Origin: CAVYXZ01 sp963772595
GTDB taxonomy: Bacteria > Chloroflexota > Anaerolineae > Aggregatilineales > Phototrophicaceae
Assembly: GCA_963772595.1 (NCBI GenBank)
Contig: CAVYXZ010000007.1
Span: 1,550,001-1,614,000, forward strand
Direction: 5' to 3'
DNA: 64,000 bases
This document shows positions 37,389-47,051 of the stretch, in pieces (the stretch's first letter is position 1; every line of letters starts with the position of its first letter). Position numbers and translations under genes: made by a program. Under the pieces are notes generated by a model, which saw only the letters and a program-made list of their open reading frames with translations, was not told where the DNA came from and searched no databases.

Positions 37389-38816
37389 TTGAAATCGATT
37401 CCGGCCCGCAGGGCGCGTCCTGTGTTGATTCTCATCGTCCTGGCGCTGCTGGGCGGCCTGATGCTGCTGGCGCTGGCTGCGGCGGCTGCCGCGCTTGTGC
37501 TGCCGAGCCTGCCCATTGAACGCAGCGTCACGCTGAGTCTAGACGGTCAGTCGCAGCAGATCACCAGCCATGCCCGCACGGTGGCCGAACTGCTGACCGA
37601 GCAGCAGATTCCCCTGGGCGATGGCGATACCGTCAGCCCGGCCCTGAGCGCCCCCCTGACCCCAAACCTCAACGTACAGATTACGCGCGCCCACAGCGTC
37701 ACCCTGACGGTGGACGGCCAGTCCCAGGTGTACCGCACGCAGTTGACTAATCCGGCGGAGATTCTCGCCAGCGCCGGGCTGCTGGTCGGCCAGAACGATC
37801 AGGTGATCGTCGATGGGACGCGCGTCAACCCGCTTCAGTTAGGCGACTGGCCGGTCCCGGCGATGCGGATCACGCTGCGGCGGACCGTGCCGCTCAACAT
37901 CGTGGACGATGGCAGCGCCTATACCGTCGAGACGACCAGCCAGTTAGTGGGCGAGGCGCTCTTCGAGGCCGGAATCACGCTCTACCTGGCTGATGCGGTG
38001 ACGCCGGACCTGAACACGCCGGTCAGCCCCGGCATGACGATCGAGATTCAGCGGGCGCAGCCCTTGTCGATCAGTGCCGACGGCACCACAGTCGAAACGC
38101 GCGTGCGCGGCAGCACGGTTGCCGATGCCCTGGCCGAAGCCGGGCTGGCGCTGGTGGGACAGGATTACACGATCCCGGCGGAAGACCGGCCCCTGGTGCC
38201 GGGGATGCACGTGCGCGTCATCCGCGTGACTGAGGAGATCAGCAGCAGCGAGGAGCGTCAGCCTTACGAGACGGTCTTCCAGGCCGACGCCGCCCTCGAA
38301 CTCGACCAGCGGCAGGTGATCCAGACCGGCCAGGAGGGCATTCTGCGCTCCTCAACGCGCATTCGCTACGAAAACGGCATCGAAGTGCAGCGCCAGTTGG
38401 AAGACACCAGCGTCGTGCAGGAAGCCCGCAACCAGGTGATCGCCTACGGCACCAATATCGTGCTGCGGACGGTCGAGACGCCGGAGGGTCCGCGTCAGTA
38501 CTGGCGGCGGGTGCGCATGTGGGCCACCAGCTATAAGCCGGAAGCCCTGGGCGGCGATAACACCACCGCGACCGGCGCGACACTGCAAAAAGGCATCGTC
38601 GCATCTAACCCGGACATCATCCCCTATGGCACACAGGTCTTCGTCCCCGGTTACGGCGTTGGCGAGATGGCCGATACCGGCCCGATCTACCGGCCTCTGT
38701 TCATCGACCTGGGCTATTCGGACGCCGACTGGGTCTCCTGGGCGCGCTGGGTGGATGTCTATCTGCTGGCCCCGGTGCCGGACAATATCCAGTATTTACT
38801 GCCGCAAGGACAATAG
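37389..38816 (+). CDS. DUF348/G5/3D-domain cell-wall protein (YabE/Rpf-like)
   Basis: About 475 residues: an N-terminal membrane anchor (PVLILIVLALLGGLMLLALAAAAAALVL), then three DUF348 modules beginning VTLSLDGQSQQITSHARTVAELL, VTLTVDGQSQVYRTQLTNPAEIL and LNIVDDGSAYTVETTSQLVGEAL. A fourth follows (LSISADGTTVETRVRGSTVADAL), then a G5 domain (EEISSSEERQPYETVFQADAALELDQRQVIQTGQEGI). It ends in a 3D domain (WATSYKPEA..TATGATLQKGIVASNPDIIPYGT...DTG...FIDLGY). This is the resuscitation-factor/YabE layout; the 3D domain is a lytic-transglycosylase-like fold acting on peptidoglycan. No ATG or GTG precedes it: TTG 37389 (with GGAAGCG upstream) or TTG 37365 must be the start. Confidence 0.82.
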   Translation: MKSIPARRARPVLILIVLALLGGLMLLALAAAAAALVLPSLPIERSVTLSLDGQSQQITSHARTVAELLTEQQIPLGDGDTVSPALSAPLTPNLNVQITRAHSVTLTVDGQSQVYRTQLTNPAEILASAGLLVGQNDQVIVDGTRVNPLQLGDWPVPAMRITLRRTVPLNIVDDGSAYTVETTSQLVGEALFEAGITLYLADAVTPDLNTPVSPGMTIEIQRAQPLSISADGTTVETRVRGSTVADALAEAGLALVGQDYTIPAEDRPLVPGMHVRVIRVTEEISSSEERQPYETVFQADAALELDQRQVIQTGQEGILRSSTRIRYENGIEVQRQLEDTSVVQEARNQVIAYGTNIVLRTVETPEGPRQYWRRVRMWATSYKPEALGGDNTTATGATLQKGIVASNPDIIPYGTQVFVPGYGVGEMADTGPIYRPLFIDLGYSDADWVSWARWVDVYLLAPVPDNIQYLLPQGQ

Positions 38817-38820
38817 CTTT

Positions 38821-39549
38821 ATGGCTGTTCAAGACTCCCCCTCCGATCAGGACAAATCGGATCTGAAAACGCGCATCTCCGGCGGGCTGCTGAAGGCAGC
38901 GCTGGGCGGCGTCTTCCGCCTGATCCCGCTGCTGGGCCGCCTGGGGCCGCTGGGCATTCTGCTGGCCCTGCTGCTGATGATCGGCGCGGTCTCGGCCTTT
39001 GGTCTGCTGCTGATGCTGATGATGCTGCTGTGGAAGCAGTTCCAGGTGACGCCTGCCGGACAGCTTCTCTCGCTGGTGCTGACGATTGGCGGCGCGCTGC
39101 TGGCGGTCTACTTCTGGATCGGGCGGCAGGCACGTTCCGTCTGGGGCGACCTGCGGCTGATCCTGCTGGCGCTGGGATTGGCGGCGCTGGTCTGGTGGGT
39201 GTGGAATTCCGGCTTCTTTCACGAGGCACGGCTGAACTATATGCGCGCGCGCTTCGAAGAGAACCCGGTCTACTACGTTGGGCGGGTCTATGTGCTGATC
39301 GCCACGATTGTGACCGCGATCTTCGGGGCCGTGCTGGCGACACAGCGCTTCGTGCGCAATGCCTACCGGTCGCCGCTGCATTTCATCGCGGCAGTGGCGC
39401 GCCTGACGCTGATGGCCCTGGTAGTGATCGTGCTGGCCTGGCTGGCGCTCTCCAGCGGGCAGTTGCAGAATTTCCGCAGTCAACTGGCGGATGCGATCAA
39501 TCCGCCCTGGCTCTACCAGGAATACGGATCGTCCGCCGGGGGGACCTGA
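38821..39549 (+). CDS. Multi-pass membrane protein, unknown
   Basis: 242 residues from the ATG at 38821, four bases after the preceding stop. After a hydrophilic start (MAVQDSPSDQDKSDLKTRI), four or five hydrophobic segments follow: LGILLALLLMIGAVSAFGLLLML, LLSLVLTIGGALLAVYFWI, LILLALGLAALVWWVW, YVLIATIVTAIFGAVLA and LMALVVIVLAWLALS. The loop FFHEARLNYMRARFEENPVYYV is conserved-looking but I do not know the family. It is probably co-transcribed with the 3D-domain protein and the GNAT gene. Confidence 0.65.
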   Translation: MAVQDSPSDQDKSDLKTRISGGLLKAALGGVFRLIPLLGRLGPLGILLALLLMIGAVSAFGLLLMLMMLLWKQFQVTPAGQLLSLVLTIGGALLAVYFWIGRQARSVWGDLRLILLALGLAALVWWVWNSGFFHEARLNYMRARFEENPVYYVGRVYVLIATIVTAIFGAVLATQRFVRNAYRSPLHFIAAVARLTLMALVVIVLAWLALSSGQLQNFRSQLADAINPPWLYQEYGSSAGGT

Positions 39550-39552
39550 GCC

Positions 39553-40065
39553 ATGCTGGACCAGTTTCACCTGAATGTACCAATCAGCATTCGCCACGCT
39601 GTAGAAGATGATTTACCCCTTCTGGAATGGCACGGCCTGATCACACCCTATCGGGAACTGCTGCACAAGGCCTTTGCGCGGGCGGAGGCCGGGGAAGTGC
39701 TCTATCTGGTGGCGGATCGCGGCGGCTTCCCGGTCGGGCAGGTGCAGGTGGACCTGACGAAGCGGCGCGATCAGAACACGGCGGTTATCTGGGCGCTGCG
39801 CGTGCTGCCTGCCTTCCAAAACCTGGGCATCGGGACCCGCTTGATCCGTGCGGCGGAGACGCTGATTGAGGCACGCGGTTATGCCCTGGTCGAGCTGAGC
39901 GTTGAGCAGGACAATCCCAATGCGAAACGGCTCTATGAGCGGCTCGGCTATCGGGTCGTGGCCGAGAATCTCGAACTCTGGTCCTACACGACACCCGACG
40001 GGGAAGTCGTGACGATAGAAGCGCCGGAATGGATCATGCATAAGCGGCTAAACGCGGATGGCTGA
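39553..40065 (+). CDS. GNAT-family N-acetyltransferase
   Basis: 170 residues with the acetyl-CoA fold: N-terminal SIRHAVEDDLPLLEW, motif D strands LYLVADRGGFPVGQVQV, motif A VIWALRVLPAFQNLGIGTRLIRAAE (the Q/R-x-x-G-x-G/A pyrophosphate loop is QNLGIGTRL), and motif B VELSVEQDNPNAKRLYERLGYRVV. It transfers an acetyl group to an unknown amine. The ATG lies 3 bases after the upstream stop. It ends 72 bp before the convergent methyltransferase gene. Confidence 0.85.
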   Translation: MLDQFHLNVPISIRHAVEDDLPLLEWHGLITPYRELLHKAFARAEAGEVLYLVADRGGFPVGQVQVDLTKRRDQNTAVIWALRVLPAFQNLGIGTRLIRAAETLIEARGYALVELSVEQDNPNAKRLYERLGYRVVAENLELWSYTTPDGEVVTIEAPEWIMHKRLNADG

Positions 40066-40137
40066 GACAGTTCCGATCTAATTTGGGGAGGATACCGGGT
40101 AGATCGTGGTCCTGCATCGCCGTGTCCAACGTCGATG

Positions 40138-40935
40138 CTATTTGATACCCTTGACAGCCCAGGCCCGTGCGACCAGGGCGATTGTTCCACCCGCCGAAAT
40201 GGGTAACTGCCTCTGCAACTGCGCCTGCAATGCACTTCGCCTGTCATCGTCTAAGGCCCGCAGGTAGCTGGCGACAGAACCTTGTGCTCCGAGAAAGGGC
40301 AGCCAGTAATCGTCGAAGTCCTTGAATCGCGTTTGAATGTCAAGGGCCACAACGTCAACGCTGCTTAAACTCACCGATTGAAACAGCGCACGCAGATTAT
40401 CCGGTTTGCAGATGGCAAAACGTTGACCGGCATCCATACTCTGAGCGGCGGGGTCCACTGCCATCGCAGCCTTCCAGAAGTGGCGCATCATGTCCATACG
40501 ACCCCCGTAGTCCCAGACGTAGGCGGCGATGGTTCCACCGGGCTTGACGGTCTGTATCATGTTCTTCAGGACCTGCTGGGGCGAAGGCACGAAGTTCAGG
40601 AGGAGACCCGCAACGGCAGCATCGAATTGAGGCGTTTCGACAGCGATACTGGCCGCGTCTTCAACCCTGAATTCAATGCGGTGATCGTGAATGTGTTGAC
40701 GGGCGTAATCGATATATTCAACGGATAAATCCACGCCGACGATCTTTGCCGGAGACATCTTCTGCGCGGTCACCAGGCTCAGCACGCCGGTCCCGGCTCC
40801 AACGTCAAGCCAGGTCAGCCCTGGAACAAGGTCAAGCCAGGCAACAAACTGCGGCGCAACCAGGCGGCTCCAGCGGCCTACATAAGCTTCGTAGGCTTCG
40901 GCATTGCTGAATATCCCATCGCTATCCGGCTTCAC
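40138..40935 (-). CDS. Class I SAM-dependent methyltransferase
   Basis: 265 residues. Motif I is LTWLDVGAGTGVLSLVTA, the acidic end of strand 2 is IVGVDLSVEYIDYAR, motif II is RVEDAASIAVETPQFDAAVAGLLLNFV, and motif III is VKPGGTIAAYVWDYGG, as in the Methyltransf_11/25 type. The N-terminal EAYEAYVGRWSRLVAPQFVAWL is typical of this subfamily, with the substrate unknown (small molecule rather than nucleic acid). It is transcribed leftward from its own promoter region. Confidence 0.85.
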   Translation of the reverse strand: MKPDSDGIFSNAEAYEAYVGRWSRLVAPQFVAWLDLVPGLTWLDVGAGTGVLSLVTAQKMSPAKIVGVDLSVEYIDYARQHIHDHRIEFRVEDAASIAVETPQFDAAVAGLLLNFVPSPQQVLKNMIQTVKPGGTIAAYVWDYGGRMDMMRHFWKAAMAVDPAAQSMDAGQRFAICKPDNLRALFQSVSLSSVDVVALDIQTRFKDFDDYWLPFLGAQGSVASYLRALDDDRRSALQAQLQRQLPISAGGTIALVARAWAVKGIK

Positions 40936-41056
40936 AGGACCCTCCCCCGCTTACGTTACAACGCATTCAGCTTAACACAGTTCTTTGACGCAGCACCGGG
41001 CCGATTTCGAGACGCTCCCGATCTATTTCGGGGCGGATACGTGGTAGAATCAAACA

Positions 41057-41080
41057 GGCACAGCGGTGCTGTGCCCCTAC
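41057..41080. repeat. GTAGGG-type palindromic repeat, copy 2 (reverse orientation)
   Basis: Read on the minus strand this is GTAGGGGCACAGCACCGCTG followed by TGCC, matching copy 48877-48900 at the GTAGGGGCACAGC core. It is in the 222-bp gap between the methyltransferase and ftsK. The rest of that gap holds nothing I recognise. Confidence 0.5.
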
Positions 41081-41157
41081 AAAGTCGTATTTGTGGCCCT
41101 GTGCCAGTTCCCTTGACCTTCTTCGCGCCTTTGCGCCTTTGCGTTGAATCTTTGATC

Positions 41158-44100
41158 TCAGGTGCTCTTGTGTTCCTTGAGCACCTCGCGCGGTTTGCTG
41201 CCTTCCTGCGCCGGGCCAACGATGCCCTCTTCTTCCATCATGTCGATGAGACGGGCAGCGCGCGTGTAGCCGATGCGCAGCCGCCGCTGTAAGAGCGAGA
41301 CCGAGGCCTTGTTCAGGCGCTGCACCATCTCGACCGCCTGATCGTAGAGTTCATCGCGCTCGTCCTTCACACGGTCGTGCAGGCCCACCGAGCCGTTGCT
41401 CTCGCTCGCGTTATCCCAGAAGGCGGCCTGACCCGTCACCAGCGGTTCATGCTGCTGCGCAGGCGTCGGCTCCGGGGCTGCATCGTCCAGGGCAATCGAC
41501 TTGATGATGTGCGGTTCGGGATTTTCTGCGTTCTGGCGCTTCCAGTAGTTCACCACATTGTCGATCTCTTCCGGCGAGACGAACACGCCCTGCAAACGCA
41601 CCGGTGCGGGCGAACTGCCGCTGACGTAGAGCATATCGCCGCGCCCCAGCAGACGTTCCGCGCCCGGTTGATCCAGGATGACGCGGCTGTCCACACCACC
41701 GGCCACCGCGAAGGCGACACGGGCCGGGAAGTTGGCTTTAATCAGACCGGTGACGACATCGACCGAGGGCCGCTGCGTGGCGATCACCAGATGGATGCCG
41801 GTAGCACGCGCCAGCGCGGCGATACGGGTAATCACGCGCTCGGTTTCATCCGGGGCCAGCATCATCAGGTCGGCCAACTCGTCGATAATCACGACGATGT
41901 AGGGCATCTGCTCACGGCCTGCGGGCAGATGCTTGTTGAAGTCCTCGATATTACGCGCCCCGGCATCGCTGAACTGCTTGTAGCGCTCGTCCATCTCGCG
42001 CGTGACCCAGCGCAGCACGCCCAGCGTCCGCTCCAGGTCCACCACGACCGGCGCGACCAGATGCGGAATCCCGTTGTAGCCGGTCAGCTCCACGCGCTTG
42101 GGGTCCACCATGATAAAGCGGACGCGGTCCGGCCTGTTGTTGATGAGCAGGCCGCAGATGATGGCGTTGACCAGCACCGACTTGCCGGAGCCGGTCGTCC
42201 CGGCGATGAGCAAATGCGGCATGGCGCTCAGATCGGCGGAGACAGGCGTGCCGTCCACGCTCTGGCCCAGGCCGAGGGTCAGGGCGGATTTCGACTTGAT
42301 CTTCTGGAACTCGTCCGATTCCATCACATCGCGCAGGCTCACCAGCGAGGCTTCTTCGTTCGGCACCTCGATACCGACGTAGCCCTTGCCGGGGACCGGC
42401 GCTTCGATACGGATCGACTTCGCGCCCAGGGCAAGCTGCAAGTCCTTGTCCAGTTGAGCAATCGCGCCCACTTTGACGCGGCTCTTCTTGCCCGACCGTG
42501 CGACCAGATAATCCGGCTCGACGCCGAACTGGGTAATCACCGGCCCGGTGTTGACCTCGACCACACGCCCCGGCGCGCCGAAGCTTTGCAGCGTCTCTTC
42601 GATAATGCGCGCCCGCTTCAGCAGCACCTCGCGGTCAAAATCGCTCTCCGAACCGGGGTTAAGCAGCGACTTATAATCGGGCAGCTTCCACTGCCGCTGT
42701 GAGCGCACCGGCTGGCTGCGCACTGGCGGTGTGGACGGTTTGGAAAAGACCGGCGTGGCAGGCGGGCTGCTGCTCGCGCCGTTGGTTTTGCCATCATCCG
42801 GCGATTCGCTGTCGAAGTTGATGACCGGCTGGCGGCGCGGGGGCGGCGTGCCTGCCGCAGCAACAGGCTGAACCGCACTGCTGGCATCGCGCCGGTCGGC
42901 AGGATAGGCCGTCTGATCTTCTGGCGGCGCTGAAGGATGATTGTTCTGGCCGCTGCGAATCGCGTTGAGCCGGTCGCGGCGTTCGCTGAGCGACTCGGCA
43001 GCATCCGTCTCAGGCGTGCTGCGTGCGACCGGGCGTGCCCAGACATTCCGGCTCTCTTCACGCGGAGTCGGGCCGCTGCCTTTGGGCGTGGCCGGGTTTA
43101 CAGCCTCGACCTTGTCCTCGCGCGGCGGAGCTGGCAGCAGGCGCGGCTGCCGTTTCGGTGCTGGCCTGGCTGAACAGTGGAGCCTGCTGGGCAGTGGCGG
43201 GCCGGAGCAGATCGCCCACGCGCGGCGGGGATGGCTCGCTGGCCTGGGCTGACGCCGCAGGAGCCGTTTGCTGGGCTGCTGGCTGTGCGGGGGTCGCTGG
43301 CGCTTCATTGCTGCGCCGGTTGAACAGGCCGCCCAGCCGCCCGGACGACGTGTTCTGCGCCGCTGCGGGAGTCGTGCTGGGCAGCGAGGCCGCTGGCTGC
43401 GCGCTTTGATCGCTTTGACCGCTGCTGCGTCCCCGACCGGGCAGGCTGGGCACCGCGTTCAGCAAACGTCCCGCAGCCCGCAGCGGATTGTTCCCGCCGC
43501 TGCCATTGCTGCCCGCGCTCGTGTTGGCCGCCTCGTCGCCGACAAAGGCCGTCACCGTCTTGCCGCCCATCGTAATCGGGATCGGGCGCGGTTCTTCGGG
43601 CTCGACTGCTGGCCGCCGGGAGCGCCGGATTAGCCCCGCCAGGCAGTTCCGCCGCCGCCGGTTTACTGACGTTGACCCGCGAATCGACCGCTGCGGCCAG
43701 TTCTGCCGCCGCCATGCGTGCCCGTACCTGACGCGCCTGTGCCCGCCGCTGGCGCGAATCGACAAAACTGCGCCACAGGCTGATGAAGAAGATCGCCACT
43801 TCCGCCGCGCTGATGCGCAGCACCAGCATCGATGCCGATCAGCAGCAGGCCGCCCATCGCCACGATCATCCCGGCTTCGGTGATGTTCGTCACCAGGGCG
43901 AAATATAACTGCGACCCCAACCAGCCGCCGCCCAGGCCCTTGTTATAGGACAAGCTCCAGTTGAAGCTGAAGTTCGCTGGGGTTCGCCAGGTTAATGTTG
44001 GCGTAGGCCGGGTTAAAGGAATCGATAAACTGGAACAGCAGCAGCGCGCCGATGTACAGCAGCACGATACCCACCACGCGCACCGGGTCCAGCACCGGGG

Positions 44101-45622
44101 CTTCGTCGCCAAAATGGCGGATAATCAGCCAGATCCCGGCGGCGAACATCACCACCGGCACGGCAATCGCGCCCTGGCCCAGTAATTGCGAGAAAAAGGT
44201 GTTGACCCCCTCGGTGAACTGGCCTTTGGTGGCGGACATACTGCTGAAAAAGAGCGCCAGCGCGGCGAAAAGCAGCACCACGCCCAGAATATCCAGCTTG
44301 TTATCCAGCGTCAGGCCGCTCTCGTCGATGCGCGGCGCTTTGCTGGCCCGCTGCATCTTTTCGCGCGTGGTCGTGCGGCTGCGAGACGCGCTCGCGCTCT
44401 CGTCTTTCTTGCCGAAGGGCAGCGGAATCCGTGACAGCAGGCCGCCACTGCTCGATTGTCCGGCGGCTGTGCTGCTGCGCGCCGGGGTCGATGCGTTCCG
44501 GTTGCCAAAGCGCGAACCGCCAGTGGAGCGTGCGGCGCTGGTGCTGCCGGTGCTGCGTTTGCTGCTCGTCGAACCGCCGCCAAAAGGTGACGTCGAGGCA
44601 GGCGAGGCCGAACTCCTGGAACTACTTGTGCTGCTGGCCCCTTTGCCGCCGCCGGGCAGTTTGGAGCGCAGCCCGCCCAGCCCCTGCGTCAGTTTACCGG
44701 CAATGCCTCCCTGGTCAGATGAAGCACTCGACGTGTTGGTCGAGCGGCTGCTGCCGCCGGAGGATTGCCCCCGGCCAAAGCCACCGGGACGGCGCGGCGC
44801 ACTGGTGGTAGTGGAGGCCCTGGGGCTGCTGCTAGCCCCCTTGCCGCCGCCGGGCAGTTTGGAGCGCAGCCCGCCCAGCCCCTGGCTCAATCTGCCGCCG
44901 ACACCGCCGCCTGACGCGCTGGTATTGCTACTGCGCGTACTGCTCGAATCGCGTGACGCTGCTGCCCCGGCTGCTGGAGGTGTTGCTCTCCGACTCTCGG
45001 CTGGCCCCGGACCCTACCGCCCGGTGAGTCCCGGTCGAGCTTGAGCGGCCAAAGGGCGTCGAAGGCCGCCCCGATTCTATTGCGCTCCTCGCTGTCATCC
45101 CGCCCGCTGCTGGAGCGATTCGGCGTGGAATACGGCGGGCGCGAACTGGGCGGCGAACTTGCGTCCGAAGCACTGCTGCTGGACGAAAAGCGCTGCGACC
45201 CGTAGGACGGACGATCCCGGTCAGAAGCACTGGCCGGTGTGGACCGCTGTGACGAAAAAGGCGGACGGTCCCGGTCCGAGGCGCTGCCGGGTGTCGAACG
45301 CTGCGACCCGTAGGAGGGACGATCTGTGCTCGAACGCGGCGTATACCCGCTGCCCCGGCTCCCTGGTAAATTCGAGGTGCTGCGGGTCCGGTCTGCCGGG
45401 CCTACACTCCCTGGCAGGCGTGAGGCCGGGCGGTTTGAACTGCTGGAATCGCCAAAAGGCCGCACACTGGGCCGCCGGAGGCCAGATCCAGCGTCCAGAT
45501 TCCTCGTCTTCGTCGTCGCTCTCGTCTTCCAGATCGGCATCGACGTCGATAGCGTCTTCTTCGTAATCATCGTAGAAATCATCGTCGTCGCGTTCGTCGT
45601 CGCCACGTCGTCTAAAGGTCAT
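41158..45622 (-). CDS. ftsK: FtsK/SpoIIIE DNA translocase with long low-complexity N-terminus (frame-broken)
   Basis: FtsK pumps chromosomal DNA at the septum. The motor is intact from 43308: beta/alpha domains with P-loop HLLIAGTTGSGKSVLVNAI, Walker B PYIVVIIDELADLMML, ATQRPSVDVVTGLIKANFP and a gamma winged helix (YDQAVEMVQRLNKASVSLLQRRLRIGYTRAARLIDMMEEEGIVGP). Four membrane helices lie at about 44300-43800 (LDILGVVLLFAALALFFSS and following). Upstream are about 430 residues: an acidic start (MTFRRRGDDERDDDDFYDDYEEDAIDVDADLEDES) and Ser/Arg/Gly-rich repeats. The start ATG at 45622 is the only good choice. At least seven breaks fall in the low-complexity, membrane and linker parts, none in the motor. 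The total would be about 1,490 residues, long for the family. Confidence 0.82.
44637..44884. repeat. 50-bp direct repeat inside the ftsK N-terminal region
   Basis: 44637-44686 and 44835-44884 are nearly identical and encode two copies of QGLGGLRSKLPGGGKGA in the disordered part of FtsK, about 65 residues apart. Confidence 0.8.
45191..45352. repeat. Tandem 54-bp repeat, three units, inside ftsK
   Basis: Units start at 45191, 45245 and 45299, exactly 54 bp (18 residues) apart, and encode variants of DRPSYGSQRSTPGSASDR. The third unit is partly diverged. Such in-frame tandem repeats expand and contract, so length may vary between strains. Confidence 0.75.
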
Positions 45623-45767
45623 AAAACGCACCTTAGAACTAGCTTATCCAGATCGACAATTAGTCGATTAAATCATACCATACTTATCTTCAGCCTGCGA
45701 TAAAAATAGCACAAGTTTTCTATTAGAATCCGGTCTACGTTCTTTTTGGTGATAGATTTGTGACAAT

Positions 45768-45798
45768 TTGATGCGCTGTGTGTAATTCATGCTACAAT
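45768..45798 (+). promoter_or_regulatory. Candidate promoter of the 45827 gene
   Basis: TTGATG (45768-45773) and TACAAT (45793-45798) with a 19-base spacer lie 29 bp before the ATG, in the AT-rich divergent gap (45623-45826) shared with ftsK. The spacer is longer than ideal. Confidence 0.4.
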
Positions 45799-45826
45799 GA
45801 AAATGTGACCTTAGGATCATTGACAG

Positions 45827-46277
45827 ATGGACAGCCCAGCACATCAGTTATGGCGCATCAACTCTGAATATCAGAAACGGCTTCAGCAGGCGCGCACCTA
45901 TCTGACATTGTTGGAAGACCTTGCGCTGATTTGTGGAGCCGATGCCCAGGCTCTCAACACGCTGCATCACGTCCGCGTCCAGATTGACGCCTTAGCCGAC
46001 GAACACCGGCACTGGCGCTACCAGTATTATTACGACTCGCCCGATACCCGCCGAATGATCCAGACTCTACAGCGCCATCGCCCAGGCCCTCGACAGCTTC
46101 AGCGATATGCGCCAGCGTCACGACCTCACCCTGGCTGATTTGCGCGAAATGCTCTACCGGGTGCCGCGTCCTCACCCGGCCATGACCCGCGTCCCTACTG
46201 GCGACCTGTGGGCGATGACCGAATCCGCCATGCACAGCCTCAGCGGCTTCGACGATTACGTCCGCTCGCTGATCTAA
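45827..46277 (+). CDS. Small helical protein of unknown function (one frame break)
   Basis: About 149 residues after correction. The raw frame stops at 46138 with unlike sequence (RHRPGPRQLQRYAPASRP). Removing one base near 46066 (ACTCTA-C-AGCGCC) continues it as IQTLSAIAQALDSFSDMRQRHDLTLADLREMLYRVPRPHPAMTRVP...HSLSGFDDYVRSLI, ending at 46277. The chain is mostly amphipathic helices (INSEYQKRLQQARTYLTLLEDLALICG). I do not recognise the family. It is divergent from ftsK. Confidence 0.5.
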
Positions 46278-46344
46278 ATAGCTCTACGTCCCCAGGCCCA
46301 GCATCGTTGCAGAATTAAATCGACCATAGAAATCGCAATGAGGT

Positions 46345-46399
46345 GTAGGGGCGAACCGATGTGTTCGCCCGGCGGGAGGACACGCAGGTCCTCCCCTAC
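46345..46399. repeat. Composite GTAGGGG/CCCCTAC palindromic repeat
   Basis: Outer arms GTAGGGG and CCCCTAC enclose two inner palindromes, GGGCGAACCGATGTGTTCGCCC and GGGAGGACACGCAGGTCCTCCC. This is the largest member of the repeat family in this window and would form a cruciform-like or double-hairpin RNA. It lies in the 237-bp gap before the TIR gene. Confidence 0.65.
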
Positions 46400-46514
46400 C
46401 ACATCTACAATATCCGATCTGTTTTCGTGAAGGTCACGAAACAATTGTCCCGGTGCCGCTCAGCTTTCACGGTACAATATTTACGGTTATGGACTGCGCC
46501 GGAGACGCGAGGGC

Positions 46515-47051
46515 ATGAGCCGTATTTTCATCAACTACCGCCGCACCGACAGCGAAGGCTATGTCGGGCGCGTGTACGATCACCTCATCCAGCACTTTGA
46601 TCCCGCTGACATTTTCATGGACGTCAACAGCATCGAACCGGGCGCGGATTTTATCCAGGCGCTGGAGGATGCCGTCGCCGCCTGTGACGTCTTTATCGCC
46701 ATGATCGGCCCGGCATGGCTGACCGCAGCCGACGATCAGGGCCAGCCGCGGCTCATGGAGTGGAACGACTTCGTGCGCCTGGAGATCGCCAGCGCGCTGA
46801 AGCAGGACAAGCTGGTCATCCCGGTGCTGGTCGGGCGCGCTAAAATGCCCGCCCCCGACGACCTGCCGGAGGATTTGCAGGCCCTGGCCCGGCGCAACGC
46901 CATCGAACTGAGCCACCAGCGCTTCGCCTTCGATATGGGCCAGTTGATCGAGCGCATCAAGAGTGCCAGCCCGGCGCGTGCCGTCAAAGTGCCCGTCGAT
47001 TCCGAGGCGATTCGCGCAGAAAGCCGCCGCGATCAAGGCCGTGCGCGATGA
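46515..47051 (+). CDS. TIR-domain protein (probably the N-terminal half of a TIR-UDG fusion)
   Basis: TIR domains of bacteria cleave NAD+ or make signalling nucleotides, often in phage defence. Residues 1-150 are a bacterial TIR: box 1 RIFINYRRTDSEGYVGRVYDHL, IFMDVNSIEPGADFIQAL, CDVFIAMIGPAWL, and the catalytic-helix region WNDFVRLEIASALKQDKLVIPVLV, where the Glu of RLEIASAL is the likely NADase residue. The frame ends at 47051 with a divergent tail (RAESRRDQGRAR) overlapping the UDG-like gene. Skipping one base near 47013 joins SEAI to AQKAAAIKAVRDDLVG, so the TIR and glycosylase may be one chain of about 364 residues. Confidence 0.82.
   Translation: MSRIFINYRRTDSEGYVGRVYDHLIQHFDPADIFMDVNSIEPGADFIQALEDAVAACDVFIAMIGPAWLTAADDQGQPRLMEWNDFVRLEIASALKQDKLVIPVLVGRAKMPAPDDLPEDLQALARRNAIELSHQRFAFDMGQLIERIKSASPARAVKVPVDSEAIRAESRRDQGRAR

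Noticed and set aside
45191..45352. 54-bp tandem units as CRISPR or satellite
   Set aside because: Units are in frame with FtsK, contiguous without spacers and encode a repeated peptide.
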